51,133 nt of DNA from Micromonosporaceae bacterium (GTDB lineage: Bacteria > Actinomycetota > Actinomycetes > Mycobacteriales > Micromonosporaceae). Location: the NCBI GenBank assembly GCA_007130245.1, contig SLSW01000192.1:1-51133 (forward strand), in the 5' to 3' direction. The number at the start of each line of letters is the position of its first letter. Within the stretch, counting starts at the first letter, position 1. Below, in pieces: positions 1 to 8,511 of this stretch. Below the pieces are notes generated by a model. The model saw only the letters and a list, made by a program, of their open reading frames with translations. It was not told where the DNA came from and made no database searches. Both the position numbers and the translations under genes were made by a program.

Positions 1-405
1 GACAAGGTGATCCAGCTGCGCAACAACTACGACAAGGGCGCGGCCGGGGTGTTCAACGGCACCGTCGGGGTGGTCACCGCACTGTCGAGCGAGGACGCGA
101 CGCTGACCGTACGCACCGATGAGGACGAGCAGATCACGTACGACTTCGACGAGCTGGACGAGCTGGCACATGCGTACGCGATCACCGTGCACCGCTCGCA
201 GGGCTCGGAGTATCCGGCGGTGGTGATTCCGTTGACCACCAGCGCCTGGATGATGCTGCAGCGCAACCTGCTCTACACCGCGGTCACCCGCGCCAAACGG
301 CTGGTGGTGCTGGTCGGTTCCCGCCGCGCCCTGGCCGCGGCGGTGCGCACCGTCGGCGCCGGGCGCCGGCACACCGCCCTGGCCCACCGCCTGCGGCAGC
401 GCTGA
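1..405 (+). CDS. RecD2-type DNA helicase, C-terminal fragment (5' end outside window)
   Basis: The reading frame is open from base 1, so the gene begins upstream. The visible 134 residues are the C-terminal part of a superfamily 1B RecD-like helicase (UvrD_C_2 region). The segment AYAITVHRSQGSEYPAVVI is helicase motif V/Va, and LLYTAVTRAKRLVVLVGS is motif VI with the arginine that contacts ATP. Such enzymes unwind DNA 5' to 3' in repair. A GAAG insertion follows NNYDK near the start of the fragment, where relatives I remember go straight to GVFNGTVG. The call is firm for the family. The choice of RecD2 over another RecD/TraA-like helicase rests on memory of similar C-termini. Confidence 0.88.
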   Translation, partial: DKVIQLRNNYDKGAAGVFNGTVGVVTALSSEDATLTVRTDEDEQITYDFDELDELAHAYAITVHRSQGSEYPAVVIPLTTSAWMMLQRNLLYTAVTRAKRLVVLVGSRRALAAAVRTVGAGRRHTALAHRLRQR

Positions 406-450
406 ACCACCATCCTCATTGGATGGCTTCGGCCTGTCACACCCGGACCA

Positions 451-456
451 TAGTCT
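451..456 (+). promoter_or_regulatory. -10 element (TAGTCT), leaderless start
   Basis: TAGTCT lies exactly 6 nt before the ATG at 463 and no Shine-Dalgarno sequence is present. This fits the actinobacterial TANNNT -10 with transcription beginning at the start codon. Confidence 0.5.
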
Positions 457-462
457 GCGGCC

Positions 463-1371
463 ATGCCCTCGTACCTGCACGAGACGTTCGTGGAACTGTT
501 CCGGCACCGGCCCGCCCTGGCTGCCGAGCTGCTCACCGATCCGTTCCAACTCGACCTTCCCCGCTGGCGCCACGCCCGGCTCGACTCCGGCGAGCTGTCC
601 GAGCTGTCCCCCACCCAACGACACGCCGACGCCGTCGTCGTGCTGTCCGGAGCCGACCGGCCCGAGCCGAGCAAACCTGCCGCCGCGGTCGTCATCGAAG
701 TGCAGCTACGCCCTGATGACCGTAAGCGCTACAGCTGGCCCGCCTACTTGACCAGCCTGCGCGCCCGGCTGCGATGCCCGGCTATGCTGCTGGTGCTGTG
801 CGCCGACGAAGCCACCGCCCGCTGGTGCGCCACTCCGATCGAGGTTGGCCACCCCGACTGGGTGCTGCGGCCGCTGGTGCTCGGCCCCGACCAGACACCG
901 GTCGTCGCCGACCCGCAGGTCGCCTCGACCAACCCCGAGCTCGCGGTGCTTTCCAGCATCGCCCACGCCAACAACCCCGAGCAGCGCGAGCCAGTCTTCG
1001 AAGCCCTGCTGGCTGCGCTGCGCGCGACCACCGATGAGCACGCCACCTTGTATCATGACCTTGTCCTGTCCGCTCTGCCTGCGGCTGCGCGGCACCATCT
1101 GGAGGCACTAATGAGCACCGGCCTACGCGAATACCGCAGCGACTTCGTCCGTAAGAACGTCAACCAGGGCCGCGCGGAAGGCCGCGCGGAAGGCCGCGCA
1201 GAGAGCAAGATCGAGGCTATCCTGGCCGTGCTCGCCGCGCGCGGGATCAGCGTCCCCGACGACGCCCGTGCGCGCATCACCGGCTGTGACGACCTTGACC
1301 AGCTCAATCTGTGGATCCGCCGCGCCGCGACCGCCGGCTCCATCTCCGACCTGTTCACCCAGAACGGGTGA
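463..1371 (+). CDS. Rpn-like PD-(D/E)XK nuclease family protein
   Basis: This 302-residue protein resembles the actinobacterial Rpn/YhgA-like putative recombination-promoting nucleases. Its N-terminus (MPSYLHETFVELFRHRP) is typical of the group. An Asp in RHADAVVVLSG followed by VVIEVQL supplies the D...ExQ pattern of the PD-(D/E)XK fold. The C-terminus carries three GRAE repeats and then a short helical tail ending in ISDLF. The start at 463 is supported by a TAGTCT -10 element 6 nt upstream. It overlaps the 3' end of the convergent GMC oxidoreductase gene by 17 nt. Nuclease activity is inferred from the fold only, and the substrate is unknown. Confidence 0.7.
   Translation: MPSYLHETFVELFRHRPALAAELLTDPFQLDLPRWRHARLDSGELSELSPTQRHADAVVVLSGADRPEPSKPAAAVVIEVQLRPDDRKRYSWPAYLTSLRARLRCPAMLLVLCADEATARWCATPIEVGHPDWVLRPLVLGPDQTPVVADPQVASTNPELAVLSSIAHANNPEQREPVFEALLAALRATTDEHATLYHDLVLSALPAAARHHLEALMSTGLREYRSDFVRKNVNQGRAEGRAEGRAESKIEAILAVLAARGISVPDDARARITGCDDLDQLNLWIRRAATAGSISDLFTQNG
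1168..1203 (+). repeat. 12-bp tandem repeat x3 encoding GRAE
   Basis: Three consecutive in-frame copies of a 12-bp unit (ggccgcgcggaa and variants) encode GRAEGRAEGRAE within the Rpn-like gene. Because the unit is a multiple of three, copy number could change without a frameshift. Confidence 0.85.
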
Positions 1372-2896
1372 GCCAGCCGGCGAGGCGCTCGGCGAGCATC
1401 AGCGTGGGCAGGTTGGTGTTGGCGCGCGGGACCGTCGGCATGATGGATGCGTCGGCGACGATCAGGCCGTCGACGCTGTGCAGCCGGCCGCGGGCGTCCA
1501 CCACCGCGCCGGGATCGGTCACCGGTCCCATGCGGCAGGTGCCGACCGGGTGATGGTAGGTGCGCACCAGCTGCGGGAGCGCCTCGCGCAGGGCGTCACC
1601 GTGGAGGTCAGGACCGGGCGAGAGCTCCGCGCCGCGGGCGAGCGAGGCCAGCGGCTCGGCGGCGAGGATCCGACGGGCCGCTGCGATGCCGGCGATCAGC
1701 CGGTCCGCGTCGGCGGGAACGCCGAGATGGCCAGGGTCGATGCGCGGCGGGACGGTCGGGTCGGACGAGCTGAGCTGGACCTGCCCCCGCCCGGCGGGAT
1801 CCAGCAGGCCGACGCACAGCACGAGCAGTCTCTCGTCGCCGCCGACCCGGTCCGATTCAAACGGACCGCACGCGAACAGGTGCAGATCGGGCGGACTGTC
1901 CGTGCCGTCGCTGGACCAGGTCACCATGGTCTGGTAGCGGGGCCGCTGCACCGGCTCGGGTGGGACGGCCACGTCAACGGATGCGAGAGGGTGGTCAACC
2001 AGGTTGCGCCCCACCCCGGGCAGGTCCGACACGACGTCGAGCCCGTGGGCTCGCAGCTCGTCAGCCGGGCCGATACCGGACCGCAGCAGGATGGCCGGGC
2101 TGGCGTACGCGCCCGCCGCCAGCACCACCAGGTCGGCGTTCAGGCGCTCGCCACCGACCAGCCGGACACCACGCACACGCCCGGCCTCGAACTCCACGCG
2201 GTCCACGGTTGCGCCGCCGCGCACGGTCAGGTTGGGTCGGGTCCGCGCCGGCTCCAGGTGGCTCAGCGCCGCGCTCATCCGCAGCCGGTGCAGGGTGTTC
2301 ACCGGCAGCGGGCCGGCACCGACCGCGCCCGGCTCGTTGTGGTCAGCCACCGGCCGATGGCCGGCCTTCTCCGCCGCCTCGAGGAACGCGGCGGCGCTGA
2401 CGCTCTGTTCCTCGGCGGCATAGCGGCGGACGGGCACCGGGCCGGCGTCACCGTGCCAGGGACGGTCGCCGAAGTCCAGGTCGTTCTCCAACCGGCGGAA
2501 CGCCTCGAGTACGTCGCCGGAGCCCCAGCCGTCGTTGCCGGCCGCCGCCCAGGCGTCGTAGTCCTCGGCGGGCCCCCGCAGCGCGAACGTCCCGTTGACC
2601 GCGGACGAACCTCCCACAACCCGCCCGCGCGGCAGCGGGACCGCCCGCCCGCCGGGGCGGCTCGGGACGCTGGTGAAATGCCAGTCGTGCCCCAGGCCGA
2701 GATCCGATGGCAGGCGGGCGCCGTCGGCGATGTCGAGCGGCAGCCGCTCGCGGGTCGGGTAGTCCGGGCCGGCCTCCAGCAGCAGCACCTGCCGGGACGG
2801 ATCCTCGCTCAACCGGGCCGCGAGCACACATCCGGCCGAGCCGGCCCCGACCACGATCACGTCATGTCTGCTGGCCGCTCCGGCCGCGGCGGTCAC
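1355..2896 (-). CDS. GMC-family FAD oxidoreductase (choline dehydrogenase-like)
   Basis: This 513-residue flavoprotein belongs to the glucose-methanol-choline oxidoreductases. The N-terminus has the FAD dinucleotide-binding motif GAGSAGCVLAARL, followed by LLLEAGPDY. The C-terminus has HHPVGTCRMG with the catalytic His, and NTNLPTLMLAE with the partner His/Asn site. Length fits the family. The GTG start at 2896 overlaps the stop of the upstream methyltransferase gene in a GTGA arrangement, so the two are probably translationally coupled. The substrate is likely an alcohol but cannot be read from sequence. The locus (small protein, methyltransferase, oxidoreductase, divergent SARP) suggests specialised metabolism, which is inference. 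Confidence 0.88.
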   Translation of the reverse strand: MTAAAGAASRHDVIVVGAGSAGCVLAARLSEDPSRQVLLLEAGPDYPTRERLPLDIADGARLPSDLGLGHDWHFTSVPSRPGGRAVPLPRGRVVGGSSAVNGTFALRGPAEDYDAWAAAGNDGWGSGDVLEAFRRLENDLDFGDRPWHGDAGPVPVRRYAAEEQSVSAAAFLEAAEKAGHRPVADHNEPGAVGAGPLPVNTLHRLRMSAALSHLEPARTRPNLTVRGGATVDRVEFEAGRVRGVRLVGGERLNADLVVLAAGAYASPAILLRSGIGPADELRAHGLDVVSDLPGVGRNLVDHPLASVDVAVPPEPVQRPRYQTMVTWSSDGTDSPPDLHLFACGPFESDRVGGDERLLVLCVGLLDPAGRGQVQLSSSDPTVPPRIDPGHLGVPADADRLIAGIAAARRILAAEPLASLARGAELSPGPDLHGDALREALPQLVRTYHHPVGTCRMGPVTDPGAVVDARGRLHSVDGLIVADASIMPTVPRANTNLPTLMLAERLAGWLTRSG

Positions 2897-3945
2897 GGGC
2901 GGGCCTCGAGAACCATGAACGTCGGCGTCTCGGTGGCCCGCCGGAACCGCGTGAAGCCGGCGTCGGTGACCACCCGCCGCAGCCGGTCCTCCCCGGCCTG
3001 AGCGCCGAGCGCCTCCTCGCCGCCCTGGAACAGCACGCTCGGGGTGCACACGAACGTCGACACCGAGAAGAACGTGCGGGCCCGGACGCTCTCGACCAGC
3101 TCGTCGTCGGTGCGCGGTTCGGTGAACATCCACGTCCCGTCGGGCGCGAGCGCGTCGCGGATGTGGCGGGCGGAGGCGACCGGGTCGCCCCACTCGTGCA
3201 ACGCGTTGAACACCATGACCAGGTCGTAGCCGTCGCCCGGGAACCCGTCGGCCCGCGCCACCTCGAACGTGACGCGGTCACCGACCCCAGCCTCGGCGGC
3301 CGCCCGCCTCGCGGCCTCGACCGAACCCTCGTGCGCGTCGAAGCCGACGAAGGTCGAAGCGGGGTACGCCTCGGCCAGCAGGATCAGGGGTACGCCGTAC
3401 CCGCAGCCGACGTCCGCGACCCGGGCACCTGCGGCCAGCTTGTCCTCCACGCCGTCGAGTGCCGGGATCCAGCTGCCCACCAGGTTGGCCCGGTACGCCG
3501 GCCCGAAGAAGCGTTCGGTGCCGTTGAAAAGGTCGGTGTGGTGCTCGTGCCATCCGACGCCACCGTCGCCGGTGAACGCCTCCCGTACGCGTTCGGTGTC
3601 CTTGTGGGTGGAGCTGGACACCATCGCTCCGCCGGCCACGAACGTCTTGCTGGTCGGGTCGGCCAGGCAGGCGGCCTGCTCCGGGGTGAGCCAGTATCGT
3701 CCGCGCTCGGCGTCGTACTCGCAGTAGGCGCTGGCCACCTGGGCGTTGAGCCATTCGCGCACCAGCCGCGGCTGGCAGCCGGTGGCCTTGGCCAGCTCGT
3801 CGGAGGTCTGCGGCCCGCCCTCGGCCAGCGCCCGGTACAGCCCGAGCTGGTCTCCGATGACGACGGTGGCCGCATGCATGGTGGCGGCCTGGTCGGCGGC
3901 CCATCGCTGCAGGAACGCCTGCACCCGGTCGGTGTCAACAGTCAC
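2893..3945 (-). CDS. SAM-dependent methyltransferase, Rv2258c-like
   Basis: The 350-residue protein has an N-terminal winged-helix dimerisation region (about residues 30-90, with SDELAKATGC and VREWLNAQ) and a class I Rossmann methyltransferase domain. SAM motif I is VADVGCGYGVPLILLA and the acidic residue after strand 2 is in TFVGFDAHEG. This layout matches M. tuberculosis Rv2258c and related enzymes. The start is GTG with a GAGGAGA Shine-Dalgarno about 8 nt upstream. It follows the small protein gene by 64 bp and overlaps the GMC oxidoreductase by 4 nt, forming one operon. The methyl acceptor is unknown. Confidence 0.85.
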   Translation of the reverse strand: MTVDTDRVQAFLQRWAADQAATMHAATVVIGDQLGLYRALAEGGPQTSDELAKATGCQPRLVREWLNAQVASAYCEYDAERGRYWLTPEQAACLADPTSKTFVAGGAMVSSSTHKDTERVREAFTGDGGVGWHEHHTDLFNGTERFFGPAYRANLVGSWIPALDGVEDKLAAGARVADVGCGYGVPLILLAEAYPASTFVGFDAHEGSVEAARRAAAEAGVGDRVTFEVARADGFPGDGYDLVMVFNALHEWGDPVASARHIRDALAPDGTWMFTEPRTDDELVESVRARTFFSVSTFVCTPSVLFQGGEEALGAQAGEDRLRRVVTDAGFTRFRRATETPTFMVLEARP

Positions 3946-4009
3946 TGTGATCGTCTCCTCATCTCGTTGTGGGGCCGGTTGCTCGGGCGCTGGCGTCGGC
4001 CGAGCGTGC

Positions 4010-4276
4010 TCAGTGCGCCAGGCTGGCCGGCAGGCCGACCGCGCGCTGCTCGTTGATCGCGAAGTAGGTCTGCGTACTGGCCGGCTCGAGCGAGCTGTCG
4101 ATGTAGTCCCGCAGGGCGTCCACGGTCGGCGCCTCCCACAGGCACGCCGCGCGCGACAGATCGGTCGCCGTGAAGAACTGGTGGCGCCGCAGCTCCTCCG
4201 GTGGCGGGGCCATGGCGTTGACCTTCTGCTTGAACTCCGCCTGATCGTGGATCTCGTGATAGATCGCGACGAACAT
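4010..4276 (-). CDS. Small protein, probable ferredoxin-like alpha/beta-barrel fold
   Basis: This 88-residue protein begins MFVAIYHEIHDQAEF and contains RAACLWEAPTVDALRDYID, a pattern seen in small dimeric alpha/beta-barrel proteins such as monooxygenase-like or DUF4242-like families. I cannot assign a specific family. The ATG at 4276 is preferred over an in-frame start 78 nt upstream because AGGAGA sits about 9 nt before it. It is the first gene of an operon with the methyltransferase and GMC oxidoreductase, and is divergent from the SARP gene at 4468. A role as a small accessory or binding protein for the pathway is possible but unproven. Confidence 0.68.
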   Translation of the reverse strand: MFVAIYHEIHDQAEFKQKVNAMAPPPEELRRHQFFTATDLSRAACLWEAPTVDALRDYIDSSLEPASTQTYFAINEQRAVGLPASLAH

Positions 4277-4456
4277 CTCCGCGTCTCCTGTCCGGTCGGG
4301 TAACTGACAGGTCCCAGCGTGAACCGGTCTGCTTGCGTACCCCTTGCAGCTCACCAGGCTCCGCTTGCAGGCTGGTTGTGCAGCGCCGCCTCCCGCCCCG
4401 ACCGGACCCTGGACAGCAACCGCGTGAGGCTGGGCGAACCCCGGTCCCAGGGTTGG

Positions 4457-4462
4457 TATCGT
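4457..4462 (+). promoter_or_regulatory. -10 element (TATCGT) before the first SARP gene
   Basis: TATCGT ends 5 nt before the GTG at 4468. The second SARP gene (14401, minus) has TACACT in the same place, also 5 nt before its ATG. The rest of the 190-bp divergent gap (4277-4467) shows no clear operator repeats that I could recognise. Confidence 0.4.
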
Positions 4463-4467
4463 GACGC

Positions 4468-7400
4468 GTGGCCATGCAGTTCCGAGTGCTGGGCCCCGTG
4501 GAACTCGCCGCCGACGGGCGACGGGTCGTCCTCAGCAGCGAGCGGCAACGTGCCGTCCTCGCGGCGCTGCTGGCGCATCCTGGCGAGACCCTCTCGGCCG
4601 ACCGGCTCGTCGCCGTGGTGTGGGGCGACCGGCCCCCGGCGAGCGCCCACCAGTCCCTGCACAGCCACATCTCCCGGCTCCGGCGGGTGCTCGCCACCGC
4701 CGCCGGAGGAGACCCGGGCACGATCGTGACCGATGCCCGCGGGTACCGCCTGGTGCTGGGCGCCCACGACGTCGACGCCACCCGGTTCGAGATGCTGCTC
4801 ACGCAGGCGCGCTCGCAGCGCGACCGGGACCCGGGGCAGGCGGTGGCGTTGCTGGATGAGGCGCTGGGGCTCTGGCGGGGCCCGGCGTTCGGCGACCTTG
4901 CCGCGCGCGACATCGACATGGTCCGGTCCGAGGCCACCCGACTGGAACAGCTGCGGGCGGCAGCCATCGCCGACCGCGTCGACGCGGTGCTCGCCCTCGG
5001 CGGTCACGCGCAGGTGATCGGGGAGCTGGAAGCGACCGTGACCGGCGATCCGCTGGCCGAGCGCCCTCACGGCCAGCTCATGCTGGCGCTGTACCGCAGC
5101 GGCCGGCAGGCCGACGCGCTGGCGACGTACCGGGCGTTTCGTCGACGGTTGGGCGAGGAAACGGGACTCGATCCCAGCCCGGGCCTGCAGCAGCTGCACG
5201 AGCGGATGCTCCGCCAGGACCCCGACCTGGCCGTCACTGACCAGTCCCGGGACGCTCCGGCGGGTGAGCCCCCGGGCGCCGGCTCCGGCGCGGTGACGCC
5301 GCCGGGCGCCGGCTCCGGCGCGGTGACGCCGCCGGCGGCCGGCGGGACCGCCATGCACGGCGAACTCGTCGGTCGTGACGACGACACCGTCGCGATCGAG
5401 TCGTTGCTCGGCACCGCGCGGCTGGTGACGCTGACCGGCCCGCCCGGCGTGGGCAAGACCCGACTGGCCGGCGAGGTGGCCGACCGCGCCGGCGAGCGGT
5501 TCCCCGACGGTGTGGGGGTGTGCTCGCTGGCGGCGGTGCCGGACCCTGCCAGCCTGCCCGCGGCGATCGTGGGCGCGTTGGGGATCCAGCACAAGGGCGA
5601 GCGGTCGGCCGAGCAGATTCTGCTGGCGGCGCTGGGCACCCGCCGCTTCCTGCTCGTGCTCGACAACTGCGAACACCTGCGGGAGCCGGTGGCGGCACTG
5701 GTGGACCAGATACGCCGACACTGCGCCCGGGTCGTTGTCCTCGCCACTTCGCGCGAGTACCTGCACCTAGCGGACGAACAGGTGTGGGAGGTGGCCCCCC
5801 TGCCGGTGCCGCCGGCCGGTGCCTCCCCGGCCGAGGTCGCCGGCGCTGCGGCCGGGGAGTTGTTCTGCGCCCGCGCACGTGCGCTCAGCCAGCGGTTCAC
5901 GCTCACCGGTGAGAACGCGCCTGCCGTCGCGGAGATCTGCCGCCGGCTGGACGGCATCCCCCTGGCGATCGAACTGGCCGCCGCCCGCATCCGGGCGTTC
6001 GCACCGTCCGATCTGGCCGCCCGCCTCGAACACCGGTTCCGCCTGCTGACCGCCGGACCGACCGGCGCGGCGGGCCGGCACCGCACCCTCCAGCAGGCCG
6101 TGGACTGGTCCTACGAGCTGCTTTCCGAAGCCGAGGCCCGCCTGTTCGACCGCCTGTCGGTGTTCGCAAGCTCGTTCTCGCTGGCGGCCGCGGAGCGGGT
6201 GTGCGTCGACGACGACCTCGCCGGACCCGACATCGCCGGCGTCCTGGCCGAGCTGGTCGACAAGTCGATGGTGGCCACCGCGCCCGCCGGCGGAGCGGTG
6301 CGCTACCAGCTGCTGGACACCATGCGGCTGTACGGGGCGCGACGCCTGGCGGACTCCGGCGCGACGCAGCGGTACCGGCGGGCCCACGCTGTCTACTACG
6401 TCGACCTCGCCGAGGAGCTCGCACCGGCCGTGCGCGGCGCTGACGAGCGCGCCGCACTCGCCACCATCGACGCGGAGTTCGACAACCTGCGCCTGGCCCA
6501 CACGTGGCTGGTCGACGCCGGCGAGGTGGACCCGGCGTTGCGGCTGACCGCGGCGCTGCACGACTACGCCCACTACCGGCTGCGCGACGAGGTCGTCACG
6601 TGGACCAGACGGGCGCTGGAACTTCCGGGCGCGCGGGAGCGTCCGGCGTTCGCGGCGGCGCTGGCCACCGCCGCGCGCGGGGCGCTGCACCGCGGCGAGA
6701 TCGACCGCGCCCGCGGCAACGCCAACACCGCCCTCGCGCACGCCGAGCCCGACTCGCTGCCGGTGCTGTGGGCACTGCACGTGCTCACCGAGGCGGGGCT
6801 CTACCAGGGTCGGCTCACCGAGGCACTGGCGTTGGCCGACCAGCGGGCGGAGCTGGCCACCCGCACCGGGCAGCACTACTACCGGGCCGTCGCCGGCGTG
6901 AGCCGGGTGCTGGCCCACCTGTACGGCGGATCGCAGGCCGACGCGTTGGCGTACGTCGATGACGCTCGCGAGGCGGCCGAGGCCTGCGGCAACCTGACCG
7001 CGCTCGCGTGGGTCCGGTACGCCCACGGGGAGGCCCTGATGGACGTCGAGCCGCAGCGCGCGGCCGAGCTGCTCGAACAGGCCATCGACACCGCCACCCT
7101 GATCAACAGCCAGCTGGCCCGGGGGGTGGCAATGGTGTCGTTGGCCTCCCTGATCGGGCGCGGCGGCGACACCCGGCGGGCACTGGAGCTGTTCCGCGAC
7201 GCGGTAACCCACTGGCGCGGCATCGGCGACCACACCCACCAGGTCACCACCCTGCGCAACCTGGTCGAACTGCTCGCCCACGTCGGCGCCGACGAGGCCG
7301 CCGCGGTGCTGCACGGCGCGGTCGTCACCGGGGCCACCCCCAGCTTCGGCGCCGAGGCCGACCGGGTCGACACCGCCTGGAGGCGGGTGGTGGACCGGCT

Positions 7401-7536
7401 GGGGGCCGAGCGTGCCGACGGGGCCGCGGAACGGGGCCGGCGGATGACACCTGGCCACCTGGTCGACGAAGCTCTCACCCACCTGCACGCCCTGCTGAAC
7501 GAGACTGCCGAGCCCACCGGCCGCCCGGGCCGGTGA
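4468..7536 (+). CDS. AfsR-type SARP transcriptional regulator with NB-ARC ATPase and TPR domains
   Basis: The 1022-residue protein has the full AfsR-like layout. An OmpR-type winged helix comes first (about residues 5-95, MQFRVLGPVELAADGR), then the bacterial transcriptional activation domain (about 100-245). A Gly/Ala/Pro linker holds a perfect 30-bp duplication. The NTPase follows, with Walker A GPPGVGKT near residue 324 and Walker B FLLVLDNCEH near 394, and the C-terminal half is TPR-like. SARPs activate specialised-metabolite genes. It is divergent from the small protein, methyltransferase and GMC operon, the most likely target. GTG at 4468 was used, but ATG at 4474 would give the same N-terminus as the paralogue at 14401. 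Confidence 0.93.
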   Translation: MAMQFRVLGPVELAADGRRVVLSSERQRAVLAALLAHPGETLSADRLVAVVWGDRPPASAHQSLHSHISRLRRVLATAAGGDPGTIVTDARGYRLVLGAHDVDATRFEMLLTQARSQRDRDPGQAVALLDEALGLWRGPAFGDLAARDIDMVRSEATRLEQLRAAAIADRVDAVLALGGHAQVIGELEATVTGDPLAERPHGQLMLALYRSGRQADALATYRAFRRRLGEETGLDPSPGLQQLHERMLRQDPDLAVTDQSRDAPAGEPPGAGSGAVTPPGAGSGAVTPPAAGGTAMHGELVGRDDDTVAIESLLGTARLVTLTGPPGVGKTRLAGEVADRAGERFPDGVGVCSLAAVPDPASLPAAIVGALGIQHKGERSAEQILLAALGTRRFLLVLDNCEHLREPVAALVDQIRRHCARVVVLATSREYLHLADEQVWEVAPLPVPPAGASPAEVAGAAAGELFCARARALSQRFTLTGENAPAVAEICRRLDGIPLAIELAAARIRAFAPSDLAARLEHRFRLLTAGPTGAAGRHRTLQQAVDWSYELLSEAEARLFDRLSVFASSFSLAAAERVCVDDDLAGPDIAGVLAELVDKSMVATAPAGGAVRYQLLDTMRLYGARRLADSGATQRYRRAHAVYYVDLAEELAPAVRGADERAALATIDAEFDNLRLAHTWLVDAGEVDPALRLTAALHDYAHYRLRDEVVTWTRRALELPGARERPAFAAALATAARGALHRGEIDRARGNANTALAHAEPDSLPVLWALHVLTEAGLYQGRLTEALALADQRAELATRTGQHYYRAVAGVSRVLAHLYGGSQADALAYVDDAREAAEACGNLTALAWVRYAHGEALMDVEPQRAAELLEQAIDTATLINSQLARGVAMVSLASLIGRGGDTRRALELFRDAVTHWRGIGDHTHQVTTLRNLVELLAHVGADEAAAVLHGAVVTGATPSFGAEADRVDTAWRRVVDRLGAERADGAAERGRRMTPGHLVDEALTHLHALLNETAEPTGRPGR
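5274..5333 (+). repeat. Perfect 30-bp tandem duplication in SARP linker
   Basis: Two identical 30-bp units (5274-5303 and 5304-5333) encode the repeated linker peptide GAGSGAVTPP between the activation domain and the ATPase. Exact identity including third bases points to a recent duplication. Confidence 0.9.
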
Positions 7537-7538
7537 CG

Positions 7539-8426
7539 CTACGGGCGTAGCTGCCAGAAGGCGTCGGCCTGGCGCCGGGTGTAGGCCTGGTCGTCGGCGT
7601 CACGGCGCTCGCCGCGTTCGGCGACGCCGTGCGCCCAGGCCACCTCCCAGCGCAGGCGTTCCCGGATGAGCTGGCGCAGCGTCAGGTCGTCGAGCCGGGC
7701 CGTGCCGGGCCCGCCGGCCGCGGCGTAGGCGTCGAGGAACTCGTACGCGCCGTCGAGTGTGACGTCATTGAGCCCGTCACCCCACTCCCAGGCCGCGTGC
7801 GCCGCCTCCCGCTGGGGCGGGCCGACGTACGACTCGTCCCAATCCAGCACCGCCGCGATCCGGTCGCCGTCCGCAAGCGTGTTGCCGGCGTAGTAGTCGC
7901 CGTGCAGCGGTTGCCGCGGCGGATGCCGGCGGTCGAAGTCGGCAAGCCACGCGTCCAGGTCGACGTCGGCGACCTCGGACGGGGTGACGCCCCATGCGCG
8001 GGGCGCCGGCGGTGGGCCGAGGTCGGTCGTGGCCAGCGCGGTGTGGAACCGTGCCAACAACTCCGCCGCGTGCCGGCGGTGGGCCGGGTGCCGGTCGTCG
8101 GCCCACCGGCCGGCCACGTACGGCCACACCGTCACCGGTCGACCGTCGACCCGGATGACCGTACGCCCGTCGCGGTCGTGCAGCGGGGCGAGGAACTGCG
8201 GCGCGGCGGCTGCGGCGCGCGCGGCCACCGCGTGGCACCACTCGACCTGCGGGTCGCCTCGCCACCGCGGTCCGATGCGGACGACGTGGTCGTCGAGGCG
8301 GTACGCGGCCGATTCCTCCCCACCGTGCAACCGGGTCGCGTCGTACCCGGATGCCTCGATGCCGAACCGGTCGGCGACCACCTTGACGATCTCGGCGGTG
8401 AGCGGAATGTCGGCGTAGACGGTCAC
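7539..8426 (-). CDS. Aminoglycoside phosphotransferase-family kinase
   Basis: The 295-residue protein has the APH/choline kinase fold. The catalytic loop is HGDYYAGNTL (Asp as base, Asn for metal) and the metal-binding motif is VLDWDES, equivalent to DFG. An N-terminal HGGEESAAYRLDDHVVRIG segment forms the nucleotide-binding region. It would phosphorylate a small molecule, but antibiotic resistance cannot be concluded. The GTG start at 8426 is supported by TAGCGT 6 nt upstream with no Shine-Dalgarno. It is convergent with the SARP gene, with only 2 bp between stops, and divergent from the VapBC pair at 8510. Confidence 0.87.
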   Translation of the reverse strand: MTVYADIPLTAEIVKVVADRFGIEASGYDATRLHGGEESAAYRLDDHVVRIGPRWRGDPQVEWCHAVAARAAAAAPQFLAPLHDRDGRTVIRVDGRPVTVWPYVAGRWADDRHPAHRRHAAELLARFHTALATTDLGPPPAPRAWGVTPSEVADVDLDAWLADFDRRHPPRQPLHGDYYAGNTLADGDRIAAVLDWDESYVGPPQREAAHAAWEWGDGLNDVTLDGAYEFLDAYAAAGGPGTARLDDLTLRQLIRERLRWEVAWAHGVAERGERRDADDQAYTRRQADAFWQLRP

Positions 8427-8432
8427 GCGGCC

Positions 8433-8438
8433 ACGCTA
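8433..8438 (-). promoter_or_regulatory. -10 element (TAGCGT), leaderless start
   Basis: On the minus strand TAGCGT lies 6 nt before the GTG at 8426 and no Shine-Dalgarno is visible. Confidence 0.5.
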
Positions 8439-8497
8439 CCGGTCGCCTCGTCGAGGATCGTCGTGCGTGACCCGTAAGGTCGGCGGTCGATGAATGC

Positions 8498-8511
8498 TAG
8501 AATGCATGCAT
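8498..8511 (+). promoter_or_regulatory. -10 element and palindrome at the VapBC start
   Basis: TAGAAT (8498-8503) is 6 nt before the ATG at 8510. It overlaps the 10-bp palindrome ATGCATGCAT (8502-8511), which touches the start codon. The layout fits a leaderless, autoregulated toxin-antitoxin promoter. Confidence 0.5.

Noticed and set aside
1171-1200. Possible CRISPR-like repeats
   Set aside because: The repeats are 12-bp, in-frame, without spacers. None of the repeats in the window has CRISPR spacing.
1268-3001. 577-codon plus-strand open frame opposite the GMC oxidoreductase
   Set aside because: No recognisable domain and biased composition, while the minus strand encodes a complete GMC enzyme.
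5767-7488. 573-codon minus-strand open frame opposite the first SARP
   Set aside because: Shadow frame. The SARP ATPase and TPR regions explain this interval.
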